A DNA stretch of 64,000 nucleotides from Capillimicrobium parvum. GTDB taxonomy: Bacteria; Actinomycetota; Thermoleophilia; Solirubrobacterales; Solirubrobacteraceae. The DNA is taken from positions 3,472,001 through 3,536,000 of the forward strand of contig NZ_CP087164.1 in the NCBI RefSeq assembly GCF_021172045.1, read 5' to 3'. The position numbers were made by a program, and so were the translations under genes. Positions 25,587-36,245 of this stretch are shown piece by piece. The stretch's first letter is position 1, and each line of letters begins with the position of its first letter. Under the pieces are notes generated by a model, which was not told the origin of the DNA, did not search any database, and saw nothing but the letters and a program-made list of their open reading frames with translations.

Positions 25587-25688
25587 GCCGCGAGCATACG
25601 GGTGGCCTCGCCCGGGCCGGCTGCCGAAGTAGGCTGCGGTCGTCGGTCGCGCCCAGACGGCGCGCGTGTCCACGAGGAGGAGAGCCGG

Positions 25689-26000
25689 ATGATCAAGCTC
25701 AGCGTCCTGTATCCCAACGGCGACGGCATCACCTTCGACCACGACTACTACGTGCAGACGCACATGCCGCTGGTCCAGGACCGCCTGGGCGACGCGCTGA
25801 AGGGCGTCGGCGTGGACCGGGGCGTCGGCGGCGTCGGCCCGGGCGAGCCGCCCGCCTTCGTCGCGGCCGGGCACCTCATGTTCGACTCGGTCGAGGACTT
25901 CCAGACGAGCTTCGGGCCGCACGCGGCGGAGATCCAGGGCGACGTGCCGAACTTCACGAACGCGACGCCGACCGTCGTCGTCAACGAAGTCCTCGTGTAG
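25689..26000 (+). CDS. EthD family protein
   Basis: This is a 103-residue dimeric alpha/beta-barrel-type protein. It starts MIKLSVLYPNGDGITFDHDY and has YVQTHMPLVQDRLGD, the His-containing core of EthD-like proteins, and VEDFQTSFGPHAAEIQGDVPNF in its second half. GAGGAGGAGAG lies just upstream of the ATG at 25689. EthD was found in ether-degradation loci and its exact role is unresolved; most members are small cytosolic proteins of unknown ligand. It converges with the flavin monooxygenase gene downstream. Confidence 0.85.
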   Translation: MIKLSVLYPNGDGITFDHDYYVQTHMPLVQDRLGDALKGVGVDRGVGGVGPGEPPAFVAAGHLMFDSVEDFQTSFGPHAAEIQGDVPNFTNATPTVVVNEVLV

Positions 26001-26111
26001 GCGCGGCCGTCCTGCGCCACAGCTTCGTGCCGCGCACGCCGGCGCCCGGCCTGTGGCTCACGGGCGTGGCGACGTCGGCGGGCGCCGGCATCAACGCGCG
26101 CCGGCCGGCGA

Positions 26112-27875
26112 TCACACGGCGCGCGCGGTGCTCGCCTCCGGCAGGAGCCCGGTCTCCAGGGCCTTCAGGCGCAGGGCGAGGTAGCGCGAGAAGAACCGGC
26201 ACAGGTGCAGGTTGCCGCCCATGAACCAGAGTCCCGGATGGCCTGAGTCGCGCCAGATCGTGCGCAGCTCGCCCTCCTCGTCGAGTCCCCACACGGGAGT
26301 GCAGCGGTCGGCCACCTCGTCGCCCAACAGCCGCCGCGCCGTCTCGCGCATGTCCTCGTATCCGGTGGCGAGCACGACGACGTCGGCCTCGAGCGACGTG
26401 CCGTCGGCGAAGGCCAGGCCGGTCTCGGTGAACCGCTCGATCGCGACGCCCTGCTTGACCTTGACCTTGCCCTCGGCGATGAGCCGTGAGCAGCCCACGT
26501 CGATGTAGTAGCCGCCGCCCCGGGTGAGGTACTTCGTCAGCAGGCCGCTGCCGTCCTCGCCGAAGTCGATGGCGAAGCCGGCCTCCGAGAGGCCCTCGAG
26601 CAGCTCGCGGTCGAGCTCGGCGATCGCCTGCGTCGTCTGCTTGTTGAGCTCGCCCAGCAGTGGGAACGGGAACGCCGCGAACAGCAGGTCGGCGTCCTCC
26701 GTCGGCGGCCCTCCCTCCTCGTAGAGCCCGGCGAACACGAGCGGGATGCCGTGCTCGCTGCTCATCACGTAGGTCGACGAGCGCTGCACCATCGTCACGT
26801 CGGCGCCCTGCTCGTGGAAGTCGTGGGCGATGTCGTGCCCGCTGTTGCACGCGCCGACGACGACGGCCCGCCGGCCGGCGAACGCCTCGCCGCCGGGATG
26901 GCCGCTGGAATGCGACACGGTCCCGCGGAAGTCCTCCAGGCCCGGGATCTCCGGGACGCGCGGCTCGCCGCTGGCGCCGGTGGCGAGCACGACGTGCGCG
27001 GGGCGCAGCGCCCGCTCCTCGCCGCCCGGCCGGCGCACCCGAACGTCCCAGGTCCCGGCCGCGTCGTCGTAAAACGCGCCGACCAGCTCGGTCTCGGTCC
27101 ACACGTCGAGCTCCATCGCGGCGGCGTAGGACTCGAACCACTCGGCGAGCTTGTCCTTCGGCGTGAACACCGGCCACGTCGGCGGGAACGCCAGGTACGG
27201 CAGGTGGTCGTACCAGACCGGGTCGTGCAGGACGAGGCTGCGGTAGCGCCTGCGCCAGTTGTCGCCGACGCGCCGGTTGCGCTCGACGACGAGCGTGTCG
27301 ACGCCGAGCTGGCGCAGGCGCGCCGCCACGGTGAGCCCGCCCTGGCCGGCGCCGACGACGAGCACGCGCGGCTCGCGGTCCTCGAAGGACTGCTCGCGGC
27401 GGCGGCGGTCCAGCCAGATCTCGCGGCCGGCCTGCTCGCCGTGCTCCACGCCCCAAGGGCGGCGCGGGCCGGCGTGCTCCTCGTGGCCCTTGAGCTCCTG
27501 CAGCGCGGTGAGCAGCGTCCATGCCCGCCAGCCTCCACCGTCGGGCATCAGCCGCACGACGCCGCGCCCGCGGCCCACCGCCGTCTCGAAGTCGAAGAAC
27601 GCCTCGATCCACCGCACGTCCTCGGCCGGCTCGACGAGCGCGACGGGCTTGCCCTCGGTCAAAGTGAAGCCGCTCGGCGACGCGGCGTCCAGATGCTCCT
27701 CGAGCATGCCCCGGATCCGGTCGGTGCCGCGCAGGGTGCGCAGGTCCCAGGTCAGCGCGAGCAGATCGCGCCACCAGCCGTCGGGCAGGAAGAGATCGTC
27801 GATCGCGTCCAGGTCACGCTGCTCGAGCGCCTCCGACAGGCCGGCCAGCCACTCGCGCGCCACGGTCTCGGTCAT
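26112..27875 (-). CDS. Flavin-containing monooxygenase with N-terminal SnoaL-like domain
   Basis: This 587-residue protein has an N-terminal SnoaL/NTF2-like domain (about 10-150, with LDAIDDLFLPDGWWRDLLAL). An FMO-type oxygenase follows: FAD motif VVGAGQGGLTVAARL near 195, LPYLAFPPTWPVFTPKDKLA typical of flavoprotein monooxygenases, and NADPH motif VVGACNSGHDIA near 365. STYVMSSEHG and LATGYEDM are also characteristic. It probably hydroxylates or Baeyer-Villiger-oxidises a small organic molecule in the cytosol. GGAGAG sits 7 bases before the ATG at 27875. It diverges from the acyl-CoA dehydrogenase-type gene at 28026. Confidence 0.85.
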   Translation of the reverse strand: MTETVAREWLAGLSEALEQRDLDAIDDLFLPDGWWRDLLALTWDLRTLRGTDRIRGMLEEHLDAASPSGFTLTEGKPVALVEPAEDVRWIEAFFDFETAVGRGRGVVRLMPDGGGWRAWTLLTALQELKGHEEHAGPRRPWGVEHGEQAGREIWLDRRRREQSFEDREPRVLVVGAGQGGLTVAARLRQLGVDTLVVERNRRVGDNWRRRYRSLVLHDPVWYDHLPYLAFPPTWPVFTPKDKLAEWFESYAAAMELDVWTETELVGAFYDDAAGTWDVRVRRPGGEERALRPAHVVLATGASGEPRVPEIPGLEDFRGTVSHSSGHPGGEAFAGRRAVVVGACNSGHDIAHDFHEQGADVTMVQRSSTYVMSSEHGIPLVFAGLYEEGGPPTEDADLLFAAFPFPLLGELNKQTTQAIAELDRELLEGLSEAGFAIDFGEDGSGLLTKYLTRGGGYYIDVGCSRLIAEGKVKVKQGVAIERFTETGLAFADGTSLEADVVVLATGYEDMRETARRLLGDEVADRCTPVWGLDEEGELRTIWRDSGHPGLWFMGGNLHLCRFFSRYLALRLKALETGLLPEASTARAV

Positions 27876-28025
27876 TCCCGCTCTCCAATCGGGGTGTGTG
27901 CGCGCAGTCAACGCTGCGCGGGCGCCCCCGTCAAGCAGATGGTCGGTGGCCCGACAATCGGACCGCAACGCACTCGGCTAGGGTGAGCCGCCGCGCAGCG
28001 AGCACACCACCCAGGAGCGTTGGAC

Positions 28026-28883
28026 ATGGTCGAGGTCATCGGAGTCGTCGGAGCCGGATTCATGGGCTCGGGCATCGCGGAGTCGGCCGCCCGCGCCGGC
28101 GTCGGCGTCCATCTCTACGAGCCGCAGGACGACGCGCTTGCACGATCGGACCAGCGCATCGCCGACTCCGTACGCCGGGCGGTGTCGCGCGGGAAGATGT
28201 CCGAGGACGACGCGACCGCCCTGCGCGACCGCATCCACTTCACGACGTCCCTCGAGGACCTCGGCCCGGTGCAGGGCGTCGTCGAGGCGATCGTCGAGGA
28301 CCCGCAGGCGAAGGGCCAGGTGTTCGCCACCCTCGACGCCGCGCTGCCCGACGCGCGCTTCCTCGCCTCCAACACGTCGTCGATCCCGATCGCCCAGATC
28401 GCGTCGTGGACGCACCGGCCCGAGCGCGTGCTCGGCCTGCACTTCTTCTCGCCGGTGCCGGTGATGAAGCTCGTCGAGGTCGTCGTGGCGCTCGACACCG
28501 CCGAGCAGGCGGTCGAGGAGGCGATGGCCGTCGCCCAGCAGCTCGGCAAGCACCCGATCCGCACGAAGGACCGCGCCGGGTTCATCGTCAACATGCTGCT
28601 CATCCCCTACCTGATGGCCGGCGTGCGGATGTTCGAGGAGGGCTTCGCCAGCCGCGAGGACATCGACGAGGGCATGAAGCTCGGCGCGAGCCACCCGATG
28701 GGGCCGCTCGAGCTGTGCGACTTCATCGGGCTCGACGTCCTCTATGCGGTGTGCGACTCGCTCTACGAGGAGTTCAAGCGCCCCGAGTACGCGCCGCCGC
28801 CGCTGATGAAGCGGATGATCCTGGCGGGCAAGCACGGCCGCAAGACCGGCCAGGGCTTCTACGACTACCGTCCCGCCGGCTGA
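28026..28883 (+). CDS. 3-hydroxybutyryl/3-hydroxyacyl-CoA dehydrogenase
   Basis: This 285-residue NAD-dependent enzyme has Rossmann motif IGVVGAGFMGSGIAES, LASNTSSIPIAQIA, the catalytic-His segment GLHFFSPVPVMKLVEVV and a C-terminal domain with GFIVNMLLIPYLM and GRKTGQGFYDY. Its length matches single-function Hbd/FadB2 enzymes, which oxidise 3-hydroxyacyl-CoA to 3-ketoacyl-CoA. The ATG at 28026 is 9 bases after AGGAG; the TTG at 28020 is too close to that site. Neighbouring MarR and acyl-CoA mutase genes suggest short-chain acyl-CoA metabolism. Confidence 0.92.
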   Translation: MVEVIGVVGAGFMGSGIAESAARAGVGVHLYEPQDDALARSDQRIADSVRRAVSRGKMSEDDATALRDRIHFTTSLEDLGPVQGVVEAIVEDPQAKGQVFATLDAALPDARFLASNTSSIPIAQIASWTHRPERVLGLHFFSPVPVMKLVEVVVALDTAEQAVEEAMAVAQQLGKHPIRTKDRAGFIVNMLLIPYLMAGVRMFEEGFASREDIDEGMKLGASHPMGPLELCDFIGLDVLYAVCDSLYEEFKRPEYAPPPLMKRMILAGKHGRKTGQGFYDYRPAG

Positions 28884-28891
28884 CGCGGCGC

Positions 28892-29422
28892 TCAGCCGGC
28901 GGCGCGGTCGCCCTCGTCGTCGAAGTCCGCGGCGCCGACGCGGAGGCGCCGCAGGACGTCGGTGAGGTCGCGCAGGTGGTCCTCGTCGAGCGGCTCGGTG
29001 CCGAAGCGCTGCTCGTTGAGCGCCTCGGTCGCGCCGGCCGCGGCCTGCCGTCCCGCCTCGGTGATCGTGGCGAGCGTGGTGCGCCGGTCGGTCGGGTGCG
29101 GCGAGCGCTCCGCGTAGCCGAGCCGCTCGAGGCCGTCGATGAGGTTCGTGACGCTCGTGCGGTGCACCTGCAGGCGGGTGCCCATCTTGCCCAGCGGCAG
29201 CGCGCCGCGGCGGCTGAGGTACAGCAGCATCAGCGCCTCGTAGCGCGGGAAGGTCAGCGAGAACGGCTCGAGCGTCGTGTTCAGGCGCGCCATGAGGATC
29301 TGCTGCGCGCGCATGACCGAGGTGACGGCCATCATCGGCGCGACGGTGTCCTCGCCCCACCGCGCGCGCCACTGGTTGCCCGCCTCGGCGATCGGATCGA
29401 AGCTCAGGCCGCTCGTCGTCAT
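28892..29422 (-). CDS. MarR family transcriptional regulator
   Basis: This 176-residue winged-helix regulator has SLTFPRYEALMLLYLSRRG leading into the recognition helix LQVHRTSVTNLIDGLERLG and the wing RSPHPTDRRTTLATIT. It follows the acyl-CoA mutase gene by 8 bases on the same strand, so the two are co-transcribed. MarR proteins in such loci usually sense an acyl-CoA or aromatic ligand. The palindrome at 31140-31156 upstream of the mutase is a candidate operator for it. Confidence 0.92.
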   Translation of the reverse strand: MTTSGLSFDPIAEAGNQWRARWGEDTVAPMMAVTSVMRAQQILMARLNTTLEPFSLTFPRYEALMLLYLSRRGALPLGKMGTRLQVHRTSVTNLIDGLERLGYAERSPHPTDRRTTLATITEAGRQAAAGATEALNEQRFGTEPLDEDHLRDLTDVLRRLRVGAADFDDEGDRAAG

Positions 29423-29430
29423 GCGCGGGC

Positions 29431-31074
<1,644 letters not shown>

Positions 31075-31139
31075 CAGATAGTCGGAATTTAGCGCTTTCT
31101 GGCGGCAACACCTGATCCCGCGGCCGCCTCGCGCGCCGC

Positions 31140-31156
31140 AGCAGATGTGATCTGCT
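31140..31156. promoter_or_regulatory. 17-bp perfect palindromic operator between the acyl-CoA mutase and LuxR genes
   Basis: AGCAGAT and ATCTGCT are perfect inverted arms around GTG. The site lies almost midway between the divergent starts, 66 bases from the mutase start and 69 from the LuxR start. It has the size and symmetry of a MarR- or GntR-type dimer site; the MarR regulator of the same operon is the nearest candidate. Confidence 0.6.
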
Positions 31157-31224
31157 CGCTCGGCGGTTAGGATCGCGGCGACGCCGAGGACTTCGAGCGC
31201 GGAGACCGAGAGGAGGATCCGTCG

Positions 31225-32082
31225 GTGATGACTGGCGCGGACTGGTCGGATATCGCCCGGTTCGGGGAGACGGTCTGCGAGACGCTGCGCTCGGTCGCGG
31301 TCCAGCGGCGTGCGCTTCCGGCATTCACGCGCCTCACGTCCAGCGACTCAGGCGGCATCTACGTGTTCGATCACCGCTACCGCGCGACGATGGCCTCGAT
31401 CGTCGGCGCTCCCAGCGTGCTGCTCTACGAGTTCGAGGAGCTCGGCCGGCGCGACTGCACCTACATGCAGCGCTCGATGGCGTCACGGTTTCCCGTACAC
31501 GACGCCATGCTGCATCCGACGAGCCGCGCCCATCGCAACGCGCCGCAGGGCCGGCTGCTGCAGAAGTACGGGCTCGAGCATTGCATGCTCATCCCCCTCA
31601 TCCGCAACGGACGCACCGTCGGCGCGGTCAGCATCGCGCGCGAGACGGGGCGGCCCCCGTTCAGCATCGCCGAGCAGCGCGTGGCCGATCGCCTGGCACG
31701 GTTCGTGTCCATCGCGCTGATCAACGCCGCGCTCCACGAGGCGATCGCGGGAGTCGACGACGACGCGGTCGCGGTCTCCGGCGACGGCGACCGCGACGGC
31801 GACGGCGACTCGGTGGAGACCGTGCGGATGCGCGACGAGGCCGGCGTGGCGCGCTACGCCGCGCGCCGAAGGAAGGCGACGGCCCTGCGCGGGACGCTCA
31901 GTGCGCGCGAGATCGAGGTGTTCGAGCTCATGGCCACCGGCCTGACGAACGCCGAGATGGCGGGCGAGCTGAACATCGCGGTCAACACCGTCAAGCAGCA
32001 CGTCAAGCAGATCTTCCGCAAGCTCGGCGCCCGCTCGCGCCTCGAAGCGGTCCATCACGGGTACGGCCCGCCGGTGCACTGA
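31225..32082 (+). CDS. GAF-like sensor/LuxR family transcriptional regulator
   Basis: This 285-residue protein's residues about 40-180 look like a GAF domain (IYVFDHRYRATMASIVG, HCMLIPLIRNGRTVGAVSIA). An acidic Asp/Gly linker follows at about 180-200, then a C-terminal LuxR/NarL helix-turn-helix (LSAREIEVFELMATGLTNAE, VNTVKQHVKQIFRKLGARSR). The GTG at 31225 is 8 bases from AGGAGG; an ATG three bases on is the alternative. It probably binds a small ligand and controls the divergent acyl-CoA mutase operon. Confidence 0.85.
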   Translation: MMTGADWSDIARFGETVCETLRSVAVQRRALPAFTRLTSSDSGGIYVFDHRYRATMASIVGAPSVLLYEFEELGRRDCTYMQRSMASRFPVHDAMLHPTSRAHRNAPQGRLLQKYGLEHCMLIPLIRNGRTVGAVSIARETGRPPFSIAEQRVADRLARFVSIALINAALHEAIAGVDDDAVAVSGDGDRDGDGDSVETVRMRDEAGVARYAARRRKATALRGTLSAREIEVFELMATGLTNAEMAGELNIAVNTVKQHVKQIFRKLGARSRLEAVHHGYGPPVH

Positions 32083-32130
32083 CCGGCGTCCCGGCCGCGT
32101 CGGCGCGGCTCGCGCGCGGGCCAGGTGCTG

Positions 32131-33261
32131 CTAGCCCAACACCCGGGCAGGCTCGCGGAGACCCTCCCGTACGAGCATCGGCAGCACGGACTCGCCGAAG
32201 GTGGCCAGACCGCCCTCGTAGTCGAGCCAGGTCAGCAGCAGACCGTCGACGCCGGCGTCGCACAGGGACGCGAGGGTCGCCGTGATCTCCTCGGCGGGGC
32301 CCAGGATCGGATAGCCGCCGTAGCCGGCTGCGATCGCGAAGCGGACCTGGTCCAGCACGCCCTCCGGGAACGTGTGGGCGTTACCCACGTTGTTGGCCAG
32401 GAAGGCGTCGACACCCTCCCGATCGCCGCGCGTCACGACGTAGTCCTGGACGTAGGCGCGGGCCTGCTCCATGGTGTCGCGCTGCACGACGTAGCTCGAC
32501 ATCCAGACCTGGATCTCCTTGCCGTACCGCTCCCGCGCCAGGTCCCGGTACTGGTCGACCTGCCTCTTCAGCGCTTCCGGCCGCGGGTCCTGCGGGATGA
32601 TGAAGGCCACGTCGCAGTCCCTCGCCGCGAAGTCCTGGCCCCGCTCCGACCCGCCCGCGTTCAGGAGGATCGGCCGCCGGTACGGCGACCGGGGTTGCAC
32701 GATCGCGCCCTTGAGATCGTAGAAGCGGCCGGTGAAGTCGAAGCCGGCCGGATCGTGCCAGAGGCGATCGAACACCTCCACCCATTCGTGCGCCAGGGCG
32801 TAGCGGTCCTCGTGGCCGTACATCGGGTCGCCGAACATCTCCATCTCGGCGCGATACCAACCGCAGACGAGGTTGAGGCCGAACCGACCGCTCGAGATGA
32901 GGTCGATCGTGGCCGCGCTCTTGGCCGCGATCACGGGATGGACCACCGAGAGGTGCACCGTGCTCATCACGCTGATGCGCTCGGTCACAGCAGCAACCGC
33001 GGCCGCCCAGGCGAAGGTCTCGAACAGATCCCCTGAGTAATGGCCGTCGCTGGCAAAGGGCTTCCAGCGCGAGGCGGAGACCGCGGCCTCCATGCCCAGT
33101 CGATCCGCAAGCTGCGCGATCCGGACGTTGTTGTCCCACGTCGGCACGAAGCGGTCAGGATGATTCGTGAACGCCGCTCCACCGTTGAAGCCGAAGACAC
33201 CGAGCTTCAGCCGGTTGGTGGAGCTGTGGATCGGGTTCATCGTGCTCCGGGTGCTGCTCAT
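32131..33261 (-). CDS. LLM-class flavin-dependent monooxygenase, RutA/DszA-like
   Basis: This 376-residue bacterial-luciferase-like TIM-barrel enzyme has STVHLSVVHPVIAAKSAATI and GRFGLNLVCGWYRAEMEMFG, the flavin-binding strand typical of the RutA/DszA/NtaA branch, and ends GLLLTWLDYEGGLATFGESV like the pyrimidine oxygenase RutA. It probably uses FMNH2 supplied by a separate reductase to open a ring or oxidise a heteroatom. AAAGGA is 7 bases upstream of the ATG. It is the last gene of the transporter/amidohydrolase operon, 43 bases after the amidohydrolase. Confidence 0.86.
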   Translation of the reverse strand: MSSTRSTMNPIHSSTNRLKLGVFGFNGGAAFTNHPDRFVPTWDNNVRIAQLADRLGMEAAVSASRWKPFASDGHYSGDLFETFAWAAAVAAVTERISVMSTVHLSVVHPVIAAKSAATIDLISSGRFGLNLVCGWYRAEMEMFGDPMYGHEDRYALAHEWVEVFDRLWHDPAGFDFTGRFYDLKGAIVQPRSPYRRPILLNAGGSERGQDFAARDCDVAFIIPQDPRPEALKRQVDQYRDLARERYGKEIQVWMSSYVVQRDTMEQARAYVQDYVVTRGDREGVDAFLANNVGNAHTFPEGVLDQVRFAIAAGYGGYPILGPAEEITATLASLCDAGVDGLLLTWLDYEGGLATFGESVLPMLVREGLREPARVLG

Positions 33262-33304
33262 GTTCAGGGTCCTTTCGAGGCTCGGCGTGGTCACCGTGCA
33301 GGCG

Positions 33305-34705
33305 TCACTCGACGACGATCGGCCAGCGTGACGCCGGGCGGAGCCCGAGACGCTCGAGCGCCTGCGATCCCACCCGATCGATCTCAGCGGCGAGCCCTTG
33401 GACATCGACCGTGGTGAGACGTCCGCCCTCCATGACCACCCGACCGTCGATGACCACGAGCTGCGCGGCACTCCCGCCGGCCCCGTAGATCAGGTCCGGG
33501 ATGGGATTGCCGAAGCGATCCGGCGAGAAGGCGAGCTCCGTCGCGTCGAACAGCGTGAGGTCAGCCGCCGTGCCGGCCTCGATCGTCCCGATGCGATCGT
33601 CCCAGCCCAGGGCACGCGCCGCGTTCACGGTCCCCATCTCGAACGCCTGGTAGGCGCCCATGATCAGCGGATCGCGGCGGGCATCCTTGTGGGCGGTGGC
33701 GGCGAGATGCATCGTGCGCACGAGGTCGAGGAACCGGCTGATCGCGGCGGCGTCAGTGCCGACGGCGGCGTTGACGCCCGCGGCGATCAGATCCGGGACG
33801 ACGCCGCCGGCGACCCACCCGTTGCCGCCGAGCAGGCTCGCTCCGGGGCAGTGCGCGATCGAGGCGCCCGAGGCGGCCAGCCGCGCGATGTCGTCGCCGT
33901 CGAGCCAGTTGATGTGCGCCAGGAGCAAGCACACGCCGGGTTCCAGCAGTCCGAAGCGCTCGTAGCGGTCCAGATCGGCGTTACCCGTCGGGGCCTCCGG
34001 GTCCGGCGGCCGGAACCCGAGGAAGTGGCCGAGGATCCCTGCGCCACGGAGACGGGTGCGCTGGGCGATCTCTTCGACCAGGCGGTCGCTGACCGCCGCC
34101 GGCATGTCGAGGTCGTACCAGACCCGCAGCCGGCCGTCGCCGGCTCCGTCGAAGCGGTCGACGGCTTCGTCCGCCTCCCTCAGGGCCTGGTCCGTGCTGC
34201 GCACCTCGCCGCCGAACGGGCTGGGAAGGTCAGCGGTCTTCGGGGCGAGGACACCTCGGATGCCGATCTCGATCGCGGCGCGAGCTGTACCGGCCGTCTG
34301 TGGACCGCCCCCGTCGCCGAAGCAGGTCGTGCCGTGCCGGATCATCTCGGCGAATGTGCCGAGGGCCGCGACATAGGCTTCCTCCTCGGTGAGCAGATCC
34401 TCGTGCGGGATGACGCGCTCGCCGAGCCGCTGCATCTGCGGCAGGTCGTCGCAGAGGCCCTTGATCAGGTACCCCCCGGCCGGATGGTTGTGCACGTCGA
34501 TCAACCCCGGCGTGAGAAGCCCGTGCGGCGCGTCGATCACCCGCTCGGGCGCGAACCCGGCCAGGATCTCGTCGCGCCGCGCGACCGCGACGATGTCCGT
34601 GCCGGCGACGGCCACGGCCCCGTCGAGCAGGATCCGGCGCGAGGAGTCCATCGTGACGACGGCTCCCGCGGTGATGACCAGGTCGGCGGGCTGGCGGTCG
34701 GTCAT
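33305..34705 (-). CDS. Amidohydrolase of the cyclic-amidine/S-adenosylhomocysteine deaminase type
   Basis: This 466-residue metal-dependent hydrolase has GLIDVHNHPAGGYLIKGL (first metal ligands), HGTTCFGDGG, ILGHFLGF, LLAHINWLDGDD, ASIAHCPGASLLGGNG and VGTDAAAISRFLDL. These match the TrzN/AtzA/guanine-deaminase/MtaD branch rather than dihydropyrimidinases. Expected reactions are deamination or dechlorination of N-heterocycles. It lies between a CUT2-type importer and a RutA-like oxygenase, so an imported N-containing ring compound is the likely substrate. ATG at 34705. Confidence 0.87.
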   Translation of the reverse strand: MTDRQPADLVITAGAVVTMDSSRRILLDGAVAVAGTDIVAVARRDEILAGFAPERVIDAPHGLLTPGLIDVHNHPAGGYLIKGLCDDLPQMQRLGERVIPHEDLLTEEEAYVAALGTFAEMIRHGTTCFGDGGGPQTAGTARAAIEIGIRGVLAPKTADLPSPFGGEVRSTDQALREADEAVDRFDGAGDGRLRVWYDLDMPAAVSDRLVEEIAQRTRLRGAGILGHFLGFRPPDPEAPTGNADLDRYERFGLLEPGVCLLLAHINWLDGDDIARLAASGASIAHCPGASLLGGNGWVAGGVVPDLIAAGVNAAVGTDAAAISRFLDLVRTMHLAATAHKDARRDPLIMGAYQAFEMGTVNAARALGWDDRIGTIEAGTAADLTLFDATELAFSPDRFGNPIPDLIYGAGGSAAQLVVIDGRVVMEGGRLTTVDVQGLAAEIDRVGSQALERLGLRPASRWPIVVE

Positions 34706-34721
34706 GACGCGATTCGCTCCT

Positions 34722-36245
34722 TCATCCTCGAGCTGTGGTGGGTGACGATTGCGGGGCGCCGCCGAGCGTGGCGACGAGCAGGGCGTGCTCGGTGAGCGAC
34801 TCGCCCGTGAGGGCCTGGGAGACCCGGCCGTCGCGCAGGACGAGGACGCGATCGCACACCTCGGCGAGGTCCTCGAGCTCGGCGCTGCAGATGACGATGC
34901 CGGTGCCACCCTGGGCACGTTCGGCCAGCAGGCGGTAGATCGCGGACTTCGCCGCGACGTCGACGCCCTGGGTGGGCTCGTCGAGGACGAGGACGCGCGG
35001 ATCGGTGCGCAGCCAGCGGGCGAGCACCGCCTTCTGCTGATTGCCGCCGCTGAACAGGTCGATGGGGCGCTCCGGGTCGGGCGGGACGAGCTCGACCGCC
35101 TCGGCCCAGCCGCGGACGTTGCGGCGCTCGCGCCGGCGCGAGAGATGCGTGCCGGTCCACAGTGGCCGCAGCCGGGGCAGCGTGATGTTCGCGCGCGCCG
35201 AGTGGCCCGGCACGAGCGCGCGCGCCGACCGGTCCGCCGGGACCATGACCAGACCGCGGCGCACGCACACAGCCGGGGAGCGGAGGCCGATCGGCACGCC
35301 GTCGACGTCGACGTCGCCTGCGGCGCCGGGATGGCTGCCGAAGAGCACGTCGGCGACGTCCTCGCGCCCGGATCCCAGCAGCCCCGTGACGCCGAGGACC
35401 TCGCGTTCGTGCAGATCGAGGTCGAGGTCCCGCAGCCGCCCGCCGGACAGGGCGCGGGCCCGCATCACGACCGCCTCCCGCGGCCGCACGGGCGCCGGGT
35501 ACATCTGCTCGACGGGCCGCCCCGCGATCAGGGTGACGAGGTCGTCGTGCGTGAGCTCCGCCGCGGGGCGCACCGCCACCATCCGGCCGTCGCGCAGGAC
35601 GCCGACGCGGTCGCAGAGCGCGAGGATCTCCTCGAGGCGATGGGAGACGAACAGCACGCCGGCGCCCGCCCCGGCGATGCGGCGCACCGTGGCGAACAGG
35701 CGCTCGACCTCACGCTCGGGCAGGGCCGCGGTCGGCTCGTCGAGGACGAGCACGCCCTGCGAGGAGCCCCAGCCGATCGTCGCCCGGACGATCGCGATCG
35801 CCGCGCGCTCGGCCGCGCTGAGCTGCGACACCGGCCGCGTGACGTCGAGCTCGATCCCGAACTGCGCGAGCGCCTCGACGACCCGCCGGCGCTGCGCCCG
35901 CCATCGGATCCGCCCGAGCCGCCCGGCGTCGAAGCCGCTGCCCAGGCCGACGTTGTCGACGGCGTCGAGCGAGCCGACGAGGCCCAGGTCCTGGTGGATG
36001 AACCGCAGACGGTCGTCGCCGGCGCCGCCCTCGAGATCGAGCGGCCTGCCGTACAGCGTGGCGCGCGCCCCTGGATCGGCCCGGTGATAGCCGGCGAGCA
36101 CCTTGATGATCGTGCTCTTCCCGGAGCCGTTCTGGCCGACGAGGCCGAAGATCTCCCCGGCCGCGATGCGCAGCTCGACGTCGTCCACCGCCTTCTGCCC
36201 GGGGAACGTCTTGCTGAGCGACTCGACCTCGAGGCCCGTCGTCAC
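34722..36245 (-). CDS. CUT2-type ABC transporter ATP-binding protein (two ATPase domains)
   Basis: This 507-residue protein has the RbsA/XylG layout. Domain 1: Walker A GQNGSGKST and Walker B LVLDEPTA, with a degenerate signature LSAAERAA in place of LSGGQ. Domain 2: a degenerate Walker A (GLLGSGRED) but an intact signature FSGGNQQKAVLARWL and Walker B LVLDEPTQGVDV. Degenerate domain-2 Walker A is normal for this class; the altered domain-1 signature is less usual. The GTG start overlaps the permease stop (GTGA). Confidence 0.9.
   Translation of the reverse strand: MTTGLEVESLSKTFPGQKAVDDVELRIAAGEIFGLVGQNGSGKSTIIKVLAGYHRADPGARATLYGRPLDLEGGAGDDRLRFIHQDLGLVGSLDAVDNVGLGSGFDAGRLGRIRWRAQRRRVVEALAQFGIELDVTRPVSQLSAAERAAIAIVRATIGWGSSQGVLVLDEPTAALPEREVERLFATVRRIAGAGAGVLFVSHRLEEILALCDRVGVLRDGRMVAVRPAAELTHDDLVTLIAGRPVEQMYPAPVRPREAVVMRARALSGGRLRDLDLDLHEREVLGVTGLLGSGREDVADVLFGSHPGAAGDVDVDGVPIGLRSPAVCVRRGLVMVPADRSARALVPGHSARANITLPRLRPLWTGTHLSRRRERRNVRGWAEAVELVPPDPERPIDLFSGGNQQKAVLARWLRTDPRVLVLDEPTQGVDVAAKSAIYRLLAERAQGGTGIVICSAELEDLAEVCDRVLVLRDGRVSQALTGESLTEHALLVATLGGAPQSSPTTARG

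Noticed and set aside
34722-36245. Sugar-specific role for the CUT2 transporter
   Set aside because: Class membership alone does not fix the substrate and the co-transcribed enzymes do not act on sugars.
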